The notes below the pieces were generated by a model. That model had not been told where the DNA came from and did not search any database. It saw only the letters and a list, made by a program, of their open reading frames with translations. A stretch of 64,000 nucleotides of DNA from NCBI GenBank assembly GCA_012798435.1, contig JAAZNF010000106.1, positions 1 to 64,000 of the forward strand, read 5' to 3'. Source of the stretch: Myxococcales bacterium. Lineage in GTDB: Bacteria > Myxococcota > B64-G9. Positions 1 to 11,019 of this stretch are shown here, piece after piece. Each line of letters opens with the position of its first letter. Position 1 is the stretch's first letter. A program made the position numbers and the translations under genes.

Positions 1-1
1 G

Positions 2-784
2 AGCAAGGGCTACGTGGAGAAAGAGGAAGGCCGCCTGCGGCCGACCACCCTGGGCCGGCTGGTCACCGAGCTTCTGCTGGAGAGCTTCCCCCAGGTGATG
101 AGCGTGGACTTCACCGCCGCCATGGAGCAGAAGCTGGACGAAGTGGAGGAGGGGCGGGCGGACTGGGTGCAGCTGGTGCGGGAGTTCTACCAGCCCTTCG
201 CCCTGGACCTGGAGAAGGCCCGCACCCACATGCGCGATCTCAAACGCGAGGAGATCTCCACCGAGCACAAGTGCGAGCGCTGCGGGGCCCCGATGGTGAT
301 CAAGTGGGGCCGCCACGGGCACTTTTTGGCCTGCTCGGCCTACCCCGAGTGCAAGAACACCAAAGAGATCCAGAACATGAACGGGAACCAGGTGGAGCTG
401 GCCCCGCAGGAGACGACCTCCGAGACCTGCGACAAGTGCGGCAAGCCCATGATCGTCAAACGGGGCCGCTTCGGGCGCTTTCTGGCCTGCAGCGGCTACC
501 CCGAGTGCAAGAACGCCCGCCCCATGTCCACCGGCGTCACCTGTCCGCAGTGCGGTCAGCATCCCCTGGTGGAGCGGCGCAGCAAGCGCGGCAAGGTGTT
601 CTTCTCTTGCCGCGGGTACCCCAAGTGCAAGTACTCCACCTTCGACCCGCCGCTGGCCGAGAGCTGCCCCAAGTGCGGCTTCGGCATCCTGGTGAAGAAA
701 TCCCGGCGGCGCGAGGGCGCCGTCATCGCCTGTCCCCGCGAGGGCTGCGACTACCGGCGCTCCGCCGAGCCGGAGACGATCTAG
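2..784 (+). CDS. topA: DNA topoisomerase I, C-terminal part (5' end outside window)
   Basis: This is the end of a type IA topoisomerase, which relaxes negatively supercoiled DNA in the cytoplasm. The frame is open to the left edge, so the start lies outside; a GTG at 14 is an internal Val codon. The first 80 or so codons match the end of the catalytic core (GYVEKEEGRLRPTTLG, then REFYQPF). Four zinc-ribbon modules follow: three begin CxxCG and close with a CxxYPxCK pattern, and the fourth closes with CPREGCDY. These C-terminal ribbons bind single-stranded DNA in the family. The active-site Tyr is not in the window. trmFO starts 23 nt downstream, a common topA-trmFO order. Confidence 0.95.
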   Translation, partial: SKGYVEKEEGRLRPTTLGRLVTELLLESFPQVMSVDFTAAMEQKLDEVEEGRADWVQLVREFYQPFALDLEKARTHMRDLKREEISTEHKCERCGAPMVIKWGRHGHFLACSAYPECKNTKEIQNMNGNQVELAPQETTSETCDKCGKPMIVKRGRFGRFLACSGYPECKNARPMSTGVTCPQCGQHPLVERRSKRGKVFFSCRGYPKCKYSTFDPPLAESCPKCGFGILVKKSRRREGAVIACPREGCDYRRSAEPETI

Positions 785-807
785 CCCCGGGCCGGGGGCG
801 GTCCTGC

Positions 808-2139
808 ATGGGAGAGCCGCAACCCATCACCGTGGTCGGCGCGGGCCTGGCCGGCTGCGAGGCTGCCCTGCAGCTCGCCCGGCGCGGCCTGGCGGTGGAA
901 CTCCTGGAGATGAAGCCGGCGCGCTATTCGCCGGCGCACCACCTGCCGGGTCCGGCCGAGCTGGTGTGCTCCAACTCGCTCAAGTCGGACGACCCGGACA
1001 CGGCGCACGGCCTGCTCAAGCAGGAGCTGCGTCGCCTCGGTTCGGGCTTGCTGGAGGCGGCCCAGCGCGCCCGGGTGCCCGCCGGCACCGCCCTGGCGGT
1101 CGATCGCCAGAGGTTGTGCGGCGAGATGCAAGAGATCCTGGCCCGCCAGCCCGGCATCCGTTTCCGTCCGGGGGCGTACATCGAGGCGCCTCCCGCAGGG
1201 ACGGTGATTCTGGCCACCGGCCCGCTCACCGAGGGCGGCCTGGCAGAGTTCTTGCGCCAGGCCAGCGGTGACGAGCTCTTGCACTTCTTCGATGCGCTGG
1301 CCCCCATCGTCTCCGCCGACAGCCTCGATCGGGAGGTGATCTTCGCCGGCTCGCGCTGGGGCCGCGGGGCCGACGAGGAGTACCTCAACTGCCCGCTGGA
1401 GGAAGCGGACTACCGCCGTTTCGTGGAGGCGCTGCTGGCCGAGGAGCCGGCGCGGCGGCACGACTTCGAGGAGGCGCGCTTCTTCGAGGGGTGCCTGCCC
1501 ATCGAGGAGATGGCGCGGCGGGGGCCCGACACCCTGGCCTTCGGACCCATGCGTCCGGTCGGCCTACGCCGCGCGGGCCGCCGCCCCTTCGCGGTGGTGC
1601 AGCTCAGGGCGGAGAATGCCGCGCGCACCGCCTTCAACCTGGTGGGGTTCCAGACCCGGCTCTCTCCCGCCGGGCAGCGCCGTGTCTTTCGGCTCATCCC
1701 GGGCCTTTCGCGCGTCGAGTTCTTGCGTTACGGCGCCATGCACCGCAACCTGTACCTGGACGCGCCGCGGCTGCTCGACGATGGGCTGCGCCTGCGCGTT
1801 TGCCCGCGGGTGCGCCCGGCGGGCCAGATCACCGGCGTGGAGGGTTACGTGGAGAGCGCGGCGGTAGGGCTGCTTACGGGGCGGATGCTGGCCGACGAGC
1901 TGCAAGGCCGGGCGCCGCGGCCGCCCCCACCCGAGACGGCGCTGGGCGCGCTGTACGGGCATCTGCGCGCCCGCCTGGGCGCCCCCACCTTCGAGCCCAT
2001 GAACATCCACTTCGGTCTCCTGCCGCCGGCGCCGCAGGCGCGGCGCGAGGCGCGCCGGGCCGAGATGCTGCGCCGCGCCCGGGAGGCCCTGGACCGCTGG
2101 CTGGCCGAGGCCGGCGCCGAAGGAGAACGCCATGTCTGA
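808..2139 (+). CDS. trmFO: Methylenetetrahydrofolate-tRNA-(uracil-5)-methyltransferase TrmFO
   Basis: FAD- and folate-dependent enzyme that makes 5-methyluridine at position 54 in the T-loop of tRNA. The N-terminus shows the FAD-binding Rossmann motif GAGLAGCEAA, followed by the family-typical EMKP and LVCSNSLKSDD segments. A PMNIHFGLLP segment lies near the C-terminus. At 443 residues it has the usual length. I chose the ATG at 808 because the protein then begins just before the Rossmann motif; the same frame runs open far upstream through topA, but that part is an out-of-frame shadow. The last 8 nt overlap the start of the next gene, suggesting translational coupling. Confidence 0.95.
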   Translation: MGEPQPITVVGAGLAGCEAALQLARRGLAVELLEMKPARYSPAHHLPGPAELVCSNSLKSDDPDTAHGLLKQELRRLGSGLLEAAQRARVPAGTALAVDRQRLCGEMQEILARQPGIRFRPGAYIEAPPAGTVILATGPLTEGGLAEFLRQASGDELLHFFDALAPIVSADSLDREVIFAGSRWGRGADEEYLNCPLEEADYRRFVEALLAEEPARRHDFEEARFFEGCLPIEEMARRGPDTLAFGPMRPVGLRRAGRRPFAVVQLRAENAARTAFNLVGFQTRLSPAGQRRVFRLIPGLSRVEFLRYGAMHRNLYLDAPRLLDDGLRLRVCPRVRPAGQITGVEGYVESAAVGLLTGRMLADELQGRAPRPPPPETALGALYGHLRARLGAPTFEPMNIHFGLLPPAPQARREARRAEMLRRAREALDRWLAEAGAEGERHV

Positions 2140-3313
2140 ACTCCTGGCGGTGGAGGTGACGCCGCGCGCCGCCTCGCGCCTGCGCGCGGGGCATCCCTGG
2201 GTGTTCGCCGCGGAAGTGCACGAGGCGAAGGAGGCCCAGCCCGGCCAGGTGGTGCGCCTGGTGGTCCACCACCGCGGCGGGGGGCACAACCTGCTGGGCC
2301 GAGCCTTCTATAGCCCCAGGTCCCTGATCCGGCTGCGGCTCATCGATCGCGAGGGCGAGCCGCCCGACCGCGACTTCTGGCGCGCCCGGCTGCGGCAGGC
2401 GCTGGCGCTGCGCGAGGCGCTGCGTACCCCGGACACGGCGCTGCGCCTGGTGTACTCGGAGGCCGACGCCCTGCCCGGCCTGGTGGTGGATCGCTACGCC
2501 GACGTGCTGGTGGTGCAGTTTTTGTGCGCCGGCACCGAGGCGCTGCGGGAGATGTTCCTGGACCTTCTGGAGGAGCTGCTGCACCCGCGGGCCATCGTCG
2601 AGCGGGACGACACCCACGCCCGGGAGCTGGAGGGGCTGCCCGAGAAAAGCGGCCTGGTGCGCGGCGCCCTCGATGAGCCGGTGGAGATCCTCGAGGGGGG
2701 GTTGCGCCTGCGGGTCGATCCCCGGGCCGGGCAGAAGACCGGGCACTACCTGGATCAGCGCGAGAACCGCCAGGCGGCGGCGGCCTACGCCCGCGGGCGC
2801 TGCCTGGACGCCTTCTGCTACCAGGGGGGCTTCGGCCTGCACCTGGCCCGGGGCGGGGCCGAGGAGGTTCTGCTGCTGGACCAGTCCGAGGAGGCGCTGG
2901 GTGCGGCGCGGCAGCACGCCGCCCAAAACGAGCTCGAGGTCAAGACGCGCGCCGGCAACGCCTTCGACGTGCTGCGAGAGCTGCAGCGCGCCGGGGAGAA
3001 GTTCTCGGTGGTGGTGCTCGACCCCCCGGCCTTCGCCAAGAACCGCGCCGCCCTGGCGGGCGCCGTGCGCGGCTACAAGGAGCTCAACCTGCGTGCCATG
3101 CACCTGCTCGAGGAAGGCGGCACGCTGATCACCTCGAGCTGCTCTTACCACATGCTGCCCGAGCGGTTCGAGGAGGTGGTGCAGCAGGCCGCGCGCGACG
3201 CCGGCCGGCGCTTGCAGCTCCTGGAGCGGCGCTCGGCCTCGCGCGATCACCCGGAGCGGCCGGGTTTCCCCGAAGCGCGTTACCTCAAGTGCCTCATCCT
3301 GCGGGTGCTGTGA
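2132..3313 (+). CDS. Class I SAM-dependent rRNA methyltransferase, RlmI-like
   Basis: 393-residue protein with an N-terminal PUA domain (residues about 1-80, with the HPWVF segment) and a C-terminal Rossmann methyltransferase domain. Visible methyltransferase motifs are LDAFCYQGGFGLHLA (SAM-binding motif I), LDPPAFAKN (motif IV) and SSCSYHM. This is the architecture of RlmI, which makes 5-methylcytosine at position 1962 of E. coli 23S rRNA; the exact target here is inferred, not seen. The ATG at 2132 overlaps the end of trmFO, and its stop overlaps the start of pgeF, so the topA-trmFO-rlmI-pgeF run is probably one transcript. Confidence 0.88.
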   Translation: MSELLAVEVTPRAASRLRAGHPWVFAAEVHEAKEAQPGQVVRLVVHHRGGGHNLLGRAFYSPRSLIRLRLIDREGEPPDRDFWRARLRQALALREALRTPDTALRLVYSEADALPGLVVDRYADVLVVQFLCAGTEALREMFLDLLEELLHPRAIVERDDTHARELEGLPEKSGLVRGALDEPVEILEGGLRLRVDPRAGQKTGHYLDQRENRQAAAAYARGRCLDAFCYQGGFGLHLARGGAEEVLLLDQSEEALGAARQHAAQNELEVKTRAGNAFDVLRELQRAGEKFSVVVLDPPAFAKNRAALAGAVRGYKELNLRAMHLLEEGGTLITSSCSYHMLPERFEEVVQQAARDAGRRLQLLERRSASRDHPERPGFPEARYLKCLILRVL

Positions 3314-4098
3314 TCCTGCGCGCCCAAAAACTTTCGGCGCTGTCTCTGGTCCACGGCTTCTCCACGCGCGCGGGAGGGGTGTCCGCGGGCGCGTTCGCCT
3401 CCCTCAACGTCTCCCATGAGCTGGGCGACGAGCCGGCGCGGGTCGAGGAGAATCGCCGGCGCCTGGCCCGGGCGGCGGGTTTCGACCGATCCCGCCTGAT
3501 CGAGATGCGTCAGCTGCACTCCGACCGGGTGATCGTTCTCTCGGCGGCAGGCGGAAAGGCGTCCCCCGAGCTTCGCGGCGACGCCCTGGTCGCGTTGGAT
3601 GCCCGGTGGGTGCTGGGGGTGCGCACCGCAGACTGCCTGGCGGTGCTGCTGGCGGATTCGAAACGGCGCGCGGTCGCCGCGGTGCACGCCGGCTGGCGGG
3701 GAACCCTGGCGGGGATCGTCTCCCGTGCGGTCGAGGCGCTCGATCGCTGTGGCTGCGCGCGCCGGGATCTGGTGGCGGCCCTGGGGCCCTGCATCCGGGC
3801 CTGCTGCTTCGAGGTCGGCCCGGACGTGGCGGAGCGTTTCGAGGGCGAGTGTGGTCCGGGGGTGGTGCGATACGACGAGCGCGGGCGGCGCTTCGTGGAC
3901 CTGGCCGAGGCCAACCGGCGGCGCCTGGTGGCCGCCGGGCTTCCTCCCGCGTCCATCGAGGATCTCGGCCTGTGCACCGCCTGTCGGCCCGACCTCTTCT
4001 TCTCCCACCGGCGCGACCGGGGGCGCACCGGACGCCAGCTGGCCTTCATCGCGCTGGCCCCGCCGGACGAGCGGCCAGGTGCCCCGGCCGGGATTTGA
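3310..4098 (+). CDS. pgeF: Peptidoglycan editing factor PgeF (YfiH/laccase-domain protein)
   Basis: 262-residue YfiH-family protein. The conserved metal-site residues are visible: His70 in RQLHS, Cys109 in RTADC and His126 in VHAGWRG, plus the GPCI motif near 160. Family members have been described as multicopper oxidoreductases, as purine nucleoside phosphorylases, and as an editing factor that keeps L-Ser out of the murein peptide; the activity here cannot be told from sequence. I prefer the GTG at 3310, which overlaps the stop of the preceding methyltransferase (GTGA). An in-frame GTG at 3289 would add seven residues. This gene closes the first gene run. Confidence 0.88.
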   Translation: MILRAQKLSALSLVHGFSTRAGGVSAGAFASLNVSHELGDEPARVEENRRRLARAAGFDRSRLIEMRQLHSDRVIVLSAAGGKASPELRGDALVALDARWVLGVRTADCLAVLLADSKRRAVAAVHAGWRGTLAGIVSRAVEALDRCGCARRDLVAALGPCIRACCFEVGPDVAERFEGECGPGVVRYDERGRRFVDLAEANRRRLVAAGLPPASIEDLGLCTACRPDLFFSHRRDRGRTGRQLAFIALAPPDERPGAPAGI

Positions 4099-4124
4099 AC
4101 TTGGCGGGCCGCTTGTGGTAGATA
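4095..4124 (+). promoter_or_regulatory. Weak candidate promoter before the folding operon
   Basis: TTGAAC at 4095-4100 and TAGATA at 4119-4124, spacer 18 nt, inside the 116-nt gap before the first parvulin lipoprotein gene. The -10 does not fit the TAnnnT form seen elsewhere in the window, so this is tentative. A good ribosome site (GGAAGGAG) lies just before the ATG at 4215. Confidence 0.3.
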
Positions 4125-4214
4125 GCGGTGCTCGCGAAAAGGCCCCGGCCGGGAAGAAAATGCCTTGTGTCCCGGTTGCAGCGGTCGGATTTCGCGAACC
4201 GGAAGGAGTGAGCC

Positions 4215-5258
4215 ATGGCAAGACTGGGATGGTCGTGGTTGGCGATCGCACTCGTGATCTCGGCCTGCAAGGGCGGCACGGAGACGGGCAAGGCCCCGGT
4301 CTCGGGCGAGATCGTGGCCAAGGTGGGCAGTAGCGTCATCACCCTGGAGGACTTCGAGGCGGCGCTCAACGAACAGAACGCGCTGATCCGCTCCCGCTAC
4401 ACCTCGGTGGACCAGAAGAAGAAACTCCTGGAAACGCTGGTCGAGCGCGAGGTGATGGTGCAGGAGGCGAAGCGCCTGGGCCTGGACAAGGATCCCGAGA
4501 TGCGCCGCGGTTTCGACAAGATCCTGGCCCGCTTCGTCATCAACCGCGAGTTCAACGAGAAGAAGGTCAAGGAGATCACCGTCTCCGACGCCGACATCGA
4601 GGCCTACTATCAGCAGAACCTCGATCGCTACCACGCCCCGGAGAAGGTCATGATCCACGACATGCTCTTCCCGGTACCGGCCGGCTCCGCCGAGCGCAAG
4701 AAGGTCCGGGCCCAGGCCGAGGAGGCGCACAAGAAGCTCAAGGCCAACCCGCAGGATCGAAAGCTGTTCTTCGACCTGATGCGCCAGACCGGCGGCGAGG
4801 AGGCCACCCGCACCCTGGCCTCGGCGACCTTCCAGACCCGGGCCGAGATGGAGAAGGAGCGCGGGGCGACCGTGGCCGCGGCGGCCTTCGCCCTGCAACA
4901 GGCCAACGACTTCAGCCCCATCGTCGAGGACGACAAGGGCTTCCACATCCTGCGCCTGGCCGGACGGCAGGCGGCGCTGGACCTGCCGCTGGAGAAGGTC
5001 AAGGGCCAGATCCGCACCACCCTGTTCGCCAAGGCCCGCGGAGACGCCTACCAGGCGTTCGTGGAAGGCATCAAGAGCAAGGCCGGGGTCCAGGTGTTCG
5101 ACGAGGTGCTGCAGAAGGCCAAGGTGGATCTCTCGAACACCGGGCCCTCGCCGGCCCCGGGCAACCTCAACCTGCCGCCGCTGCAGCCGCCGGTGCCGGT
5201 CAAACCCATCGACCCGGCGGCGCCCGCCGCGCCGCCCGCCGCGCCGCCCAAGCCCTGA
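4215..5258 (+). CDS. Parvulin-type peptidyl-prolyl isomerase lipoprotein (first of two)
   Basis: 347-residue predicted lipoprotein: the N-terminal signal ends in VISAC with Cys19 as the lipid-attachment site. Residues about 35-130 form a SurA/PrsA-like chaperone arm (VGSSVITLEDF is the typical entry). A diverged PpiC/parvulin domain follows (residues about 135-265, ending in a GFHILRL segment). The last 35 residues are a Pro/Ala-rich tail, which could span or contact the cell wall. The likely role is folding or escorting outer-membrane proteins in the periplasm. The ATG at 4215 follows a good Shine-Dalgarno (GGAAGGAG). The next PPIase gene begins 4 nt after the stop, so the two are co-transcribed. 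Confidence 0.82.
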   Translation: MARLGWSWLAIALVISACKGGTETGKAPVSGEIVAKVGSSVITLEDFEAALNEQNALIRSRYTSVDQKKKLLETLVEREVMVQEAKRLGLDKDPEMRRGFDKILARFVINREFNEKKVKEITVSDADIEAYYQQNLDRYHAPEKVMIHDMLFPVPAGSAERKKVRAQAEEAHKKLKANPQDRKLFFDLMRQTGGEEATRTLASATFQTRAEMEKERGATVAAAAFALQQANDFSPIVEDDKGFHILRLAGRQAALDLPLEKVKGQIRTTLFAKARGDAYQAFVEGIKSKAGVQVFDEVLQKAKVDLSNTGPSPAPGNLNLPPLQPPVPVKPIDPAAPAAPPAAPPKP

Positions 5259-5262
5259 TACC

Positions 5263-6210
5263 GTGCGCCGCCTGAGCCAAATCCTGCCGGCGTTCTGGAT
5301 CGCCGCGGCCTGCTCCAACGGGCCGCCGGCCGCGGACCCCCGGGAGCCACCCTGGGTGGCCCGCGTCAACGGCGAGGCCATCACGCAGCAGGAGTACGAG
5401 CTCTTCCTCCACCAGCAGGACATGGAGGAGAGCCTGGCCCTGGCCGCGGACAGCGAGGACAGCCGCAAGCTGAAGCGGGATCTGCTCGAGCGCATGATCG
5501 ACACCCGGCTACTGGTGCAGGAGGCGCGCCGCCATTTCTTCACCGTGGAGGCGAAGGAGATCGATCGCGAGGTCGAGCGCGTGCTGGGCCAGTACCCGCC
5601 CGAGCAGGTCGAGGAGCTGCTGCGCAAGCAGCGGCTGGACCGGGACGGGTTCCGCCGCCAGACCGAACAACTCCTGCTGATCCGCCGCCTGCTCGAGCAA
5701 GAGGTGATCGACCGGCAGGCGGTGAGCCGCGAGGAGGTGGAGAAGTACTACCAGACCCGGCTCCAGGAGTTCGTGCGCCCGGAGGAGGTGCGAGTGCGGC
5801 AGATCGTCACCCGCACCGAGGCCGAGGCCACCGCCCTGCGCCAGAAGATCCTGAACGGGGCGTCGTTCGAAGACCTGGCTCGGCAATACTCCCTGGGCCC
5901 GGAGGGGAAGCGCGGCGGAGACCTGGGGTTCTTCTCGCGCGGGCGGATGCCCCCGACCATCGAGCAGGCCGCTTTCGAGATGTGGGGCGGCCGGGTGAGC
6001 GCTGTGGTGGCCTCGCCGTATGGGTTCCACCTGTTCCAGCTCGTCGAGCGCCGTCCGGCGCGGACCCTGTCGCTGGACGAGGCCCGCACCGAGATCCAGC
6101 GCCGCCTGCTGGAGGAGCGGGCCAAGGAGGCCGAGACGTTGTACCTGCGAACCCTGCGGGAACGGTCCAACATCGAGCGCGATCTCAACCTGTTGGATCG
6201 CATCCACTGA
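5263..6210 (+). CDS. Parvulin-type peptidyl-prolyl isomerase lipoprotein (second of two)
   Basis: 315-residue PpiC-family protein with a lipobox (IAAAC, Cys17). It has a SurA-like N-terminal region opening with VNGEAITQQEYE. A clearer parvulin domain follows at about 175-275, with VRQIVTRTEAEA, GGDLGFFSRGRMP and YGFHLFQLV, the hallmarks of the PPIase fold. It probably acts on client proteins in the periplasm, anchored to a membrane. The start is a GTG at 5263, only 4 nt after the previous stop. surA starts 17 nt after its own stop. Both neighbours are paralogues in the same fold family, so this looks like an expanded SurA-type chaperone set. Confidence 0.86.
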   Translation: MRRLSQILPAFWIAAACSNGPPAADPREPPWVARVNGEAITQQEYELFLHQQDMEESLALAADSEDSRKLKRDLLERMIDTRLLVQEARRHFFTVEAKEIDREVERVLGQYPPEQVEELLRKQRLDRDGFRRQTEQLLLIRRLLEQEVIDRQAVSREEVEKYYQTRLQEFVRPEEVRVRQIVTRTEAEATALRQKILNGASFEDLARQYSLGPEGKRGGDLGFFSRGRMPPTIEQAAFEMWGGRVSAVVASPYGFHLFQLVERRPARTLSLDEARTEIQRRLLEERAKEAETLYLRTLRERSNIERDLNLLDRIH

Positions 6211-6227
6211 AAGCAAGGGGTGTGCTC

Positions 6228-7220
6228 ATGCGCCGTGCACTGGTTCCGTGGGGGATGGTGGTGATGGGGCTCGCGGTGGGTGGTGCCGCCGCGGCGCCAC
6301 GTTTGCTGGACCGCATCGCCGCCGTGGTGAACGGCGAGCCGGTGTTGCTGTCGGACGTGAACCGGGTGGCCCAGCCGGCCCTGGACAGGCTGCCGCCAGA
6401 CCTGCCCGCGGGCCAGCGGGAGGGTCGGGAGCGCGAGATCCGCCAGCGCGCCCTCGACTCTTTGATCGACGAGCTCCTGTTCAATCAGCTGGCGCGCGAG
6501 CACAAGATCAGCGTCACGGACGAGGAGCTGGATCGCGAGATCCAACGGGTGCTGGAGCTCAACCACATCAACCAGCAGCAGCTGGTCGAGATGCTGCGCC
6601 TCCACGAGCGCAAGAGCCTGGAGCAATTCCGCGAGGAGCGCCGCCGGGACATGGTGCAGCAGAAACTCCTCGACAGCCAGCTGCTCAAGAATCCGGAGAT
6701 GAAGGGGCGGCTGCAGGTGGGCGAGCGCGACGTGGAGGAGGCCTATCGCGCCCAGTACGCGTCGGCGACGGCCTCCGAGGCGGTGCGGGTGAGCCACATC
6801 CTGCTGATGCTGCCTTCGGATGCGCCGCCGGAGCGCGAGGCCGAGATCCGCGGCCAGGTCGAGCGGCTCGCCTCCGAGATCCGCCAGGGCCTGGATTTCG
6901 CCGAAGCGGCCCGCGCGCACTCCCAGGATCCCAGCGCGTCGCTGGGCGGGGACCTGGGGTTCATCCGGCGCGGGGAGGTGGAGCCGGCCTTCGAGAAGGC
7001 GGCCTTCGCGCTGCGGCCGGGCGAGGTGAGTGGCCCGGTGCGGACGCCCTTCGGCTTCCACCTGATCCGGGTGACGGAGCGCAAGGTGGAGGGAGCGCGG
7101 CCGTTCGAAGAGGTACAGAACGAGATCCGCAACCGGCTGGCCCGCGAGAAATTCATGAAGGTCATGCAGGACTGGCTGGCCGAGCTGCGTCAGCACGCCA
7201 CCGTCGACAACAAGCTGTGA
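6228..7220 (+). CDS. surA: SurA-like periplasmic chaperone/peptidyl-prolyl isomerase
   Basis: 330-residue exported protein with a cleavable signal peptide (no lipobox Cys), the SurA N-terminal opening (IAAVVNGEPVLLSDVNR) and one parvulin domain at about 185-285 (VSHILLML, GGDLGFIRRGEVEP, FGFHLIRV). E. coli SurA has two parvulin domains; a single one is common in shorter SurA homologues. It is expected to chaperone outer-membrane proteins. I chose the ATG at 6228, preceded by AAGGGG; an in-frame GTG at 6222 is possible. The stop overlaps the pdxA start (GTGA). The surA-pdxA pairing is also known from E. coli. Confidence 0.88.
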   Translation: MRRALVPWGMVVMGLAVGGAAAAPRLLDRIAAVVNGEPVLLSDVNRVAQPALDRLPPDLPAGQREGREREIRQRALDSLIDELLFNQLAREHKISVTDEELDREIQRVLELNHINQQQLVEMLRLHERKSLEQFREERRRDMVQQKLLDSQLLKNPEMKGRLQVGERDVEEAYRAQYASATASEAVRVSHILLMLPSDAPPEREAEIRGQVERLASEIRQGLDFAEAARAHSQDPSASLGGDLGFIRRGEVEPAFEKAAFALRPGEVSGPVRTPFGFHLIRVTERKVEGARPFEEVQNEIRNRLAREKFMKVMQDWLAELRQHATVDNKL

Positions 7221-8157
7221 TCCCGCTCGGCCTCACCATGGGAGATCCCGCCGGGGTGGGGCCAGAGGTCCTGCTGCGCGCCCTGGCGAATGAGACGCGG
7301 CCGGTGCGGGTGTATGGCGATCCCGCCTGGTTGGGCGCCGAGGCGCGGGCCCTGGGTCTGCCCATGGCGTTTCCGGTCGAGGCCGTCGCCCGGGTCCCGG
7401 CCGATCTCGAGCGGGGGCGCGGGAGCGATATTGGCGCCCGGGCCCAGGTCGACTGCCTGCGCGTGGCCGCCGCCGAGCTGGCCGCCGGCCGGATCGCGGG
7501 CCTGGTGACCGGCCCCATCCACAAGCGCGCCCTGGCGGAGTGCGGCGAGGTCGGCCCCGGTCAGACCGAGTGGCTGGCGCGGCGCCTCGGCGCAAGGCTC
7601 CCGGTGATGATGTTGTGCGGGCCCCGCTTGCGGGTGATGTTGGCCACCACCCATCTGCCGCTGCGCCAGGTGCCGGGGGCGCTGCGTGCCGACTCGCTCT
7701 GCGACACGGTGCGGGTCGGCGCTGCGGAGCTGCGACGCTACTTCCTGGAGCGCCCGCCGCGCCTGGCCCTGGCGGCGCTGAACCCCCACGGCGAGGAGGA
7801 CGGCCGGCCGGGCCGTGAGGAGCAGGAGATCCTGGCGCCGGTGGTGGAGACCTTGCGCCGGGAAGGTCTGGATATCCTCGGGCCGCTGCCGGCCGACAGC
7901 CTGTTCGCCCTGGCCGCCGGTGGGCGTTTCGACGCGGTGGTGGCCCTGTACCACGATCAGGGGCTCGCGCCCCTCAAGGCGCTGGGCTTCTTCGACGCGG
8001 TCAACGTGACCTTGGGCCTGGGGTACGTTCGCACCTCACCGGATCACGGCGTGGCCTACGACCTGGCGGGCCGAGGCCAGGCCGATCCGCGCAGCATGCG
8101 GGCCGCCATCGACACGGCCTTCGCCATGATCGCGCGGCGCGAGCGGGAGGCGACGCC

Positions 8158-8161
<4 letters not shown>
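7217..8161 (+). CDS. pdxA: 4-hydroxythreonine-4-phosphate dehydrogenase
   Basis: 314-residue PdxA, which oxidises 4-phosphooxy-L-threonine in the DXP-dependent route to pyridoxal 5'-phosphate. Family motifs are clear: [11 protein letters not shown] at the N-terminus, the metal-ligand His regions [18 protein letters not shown] and [13 protein letters not shown], and [10 protein letters not shown] near the end. The start is a GTG whose last two bases are part of the surA stop, and the stop overlaps the uvrA ATG (ATGA). The gene is therefore translationally coupled on both sides. Length is normal for the family (about 330 residues in E. coli). Confidence 0.95.
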
Positions 8162-11016
<2,855 letters not shown>

Positions 11017-11019
11017 ACG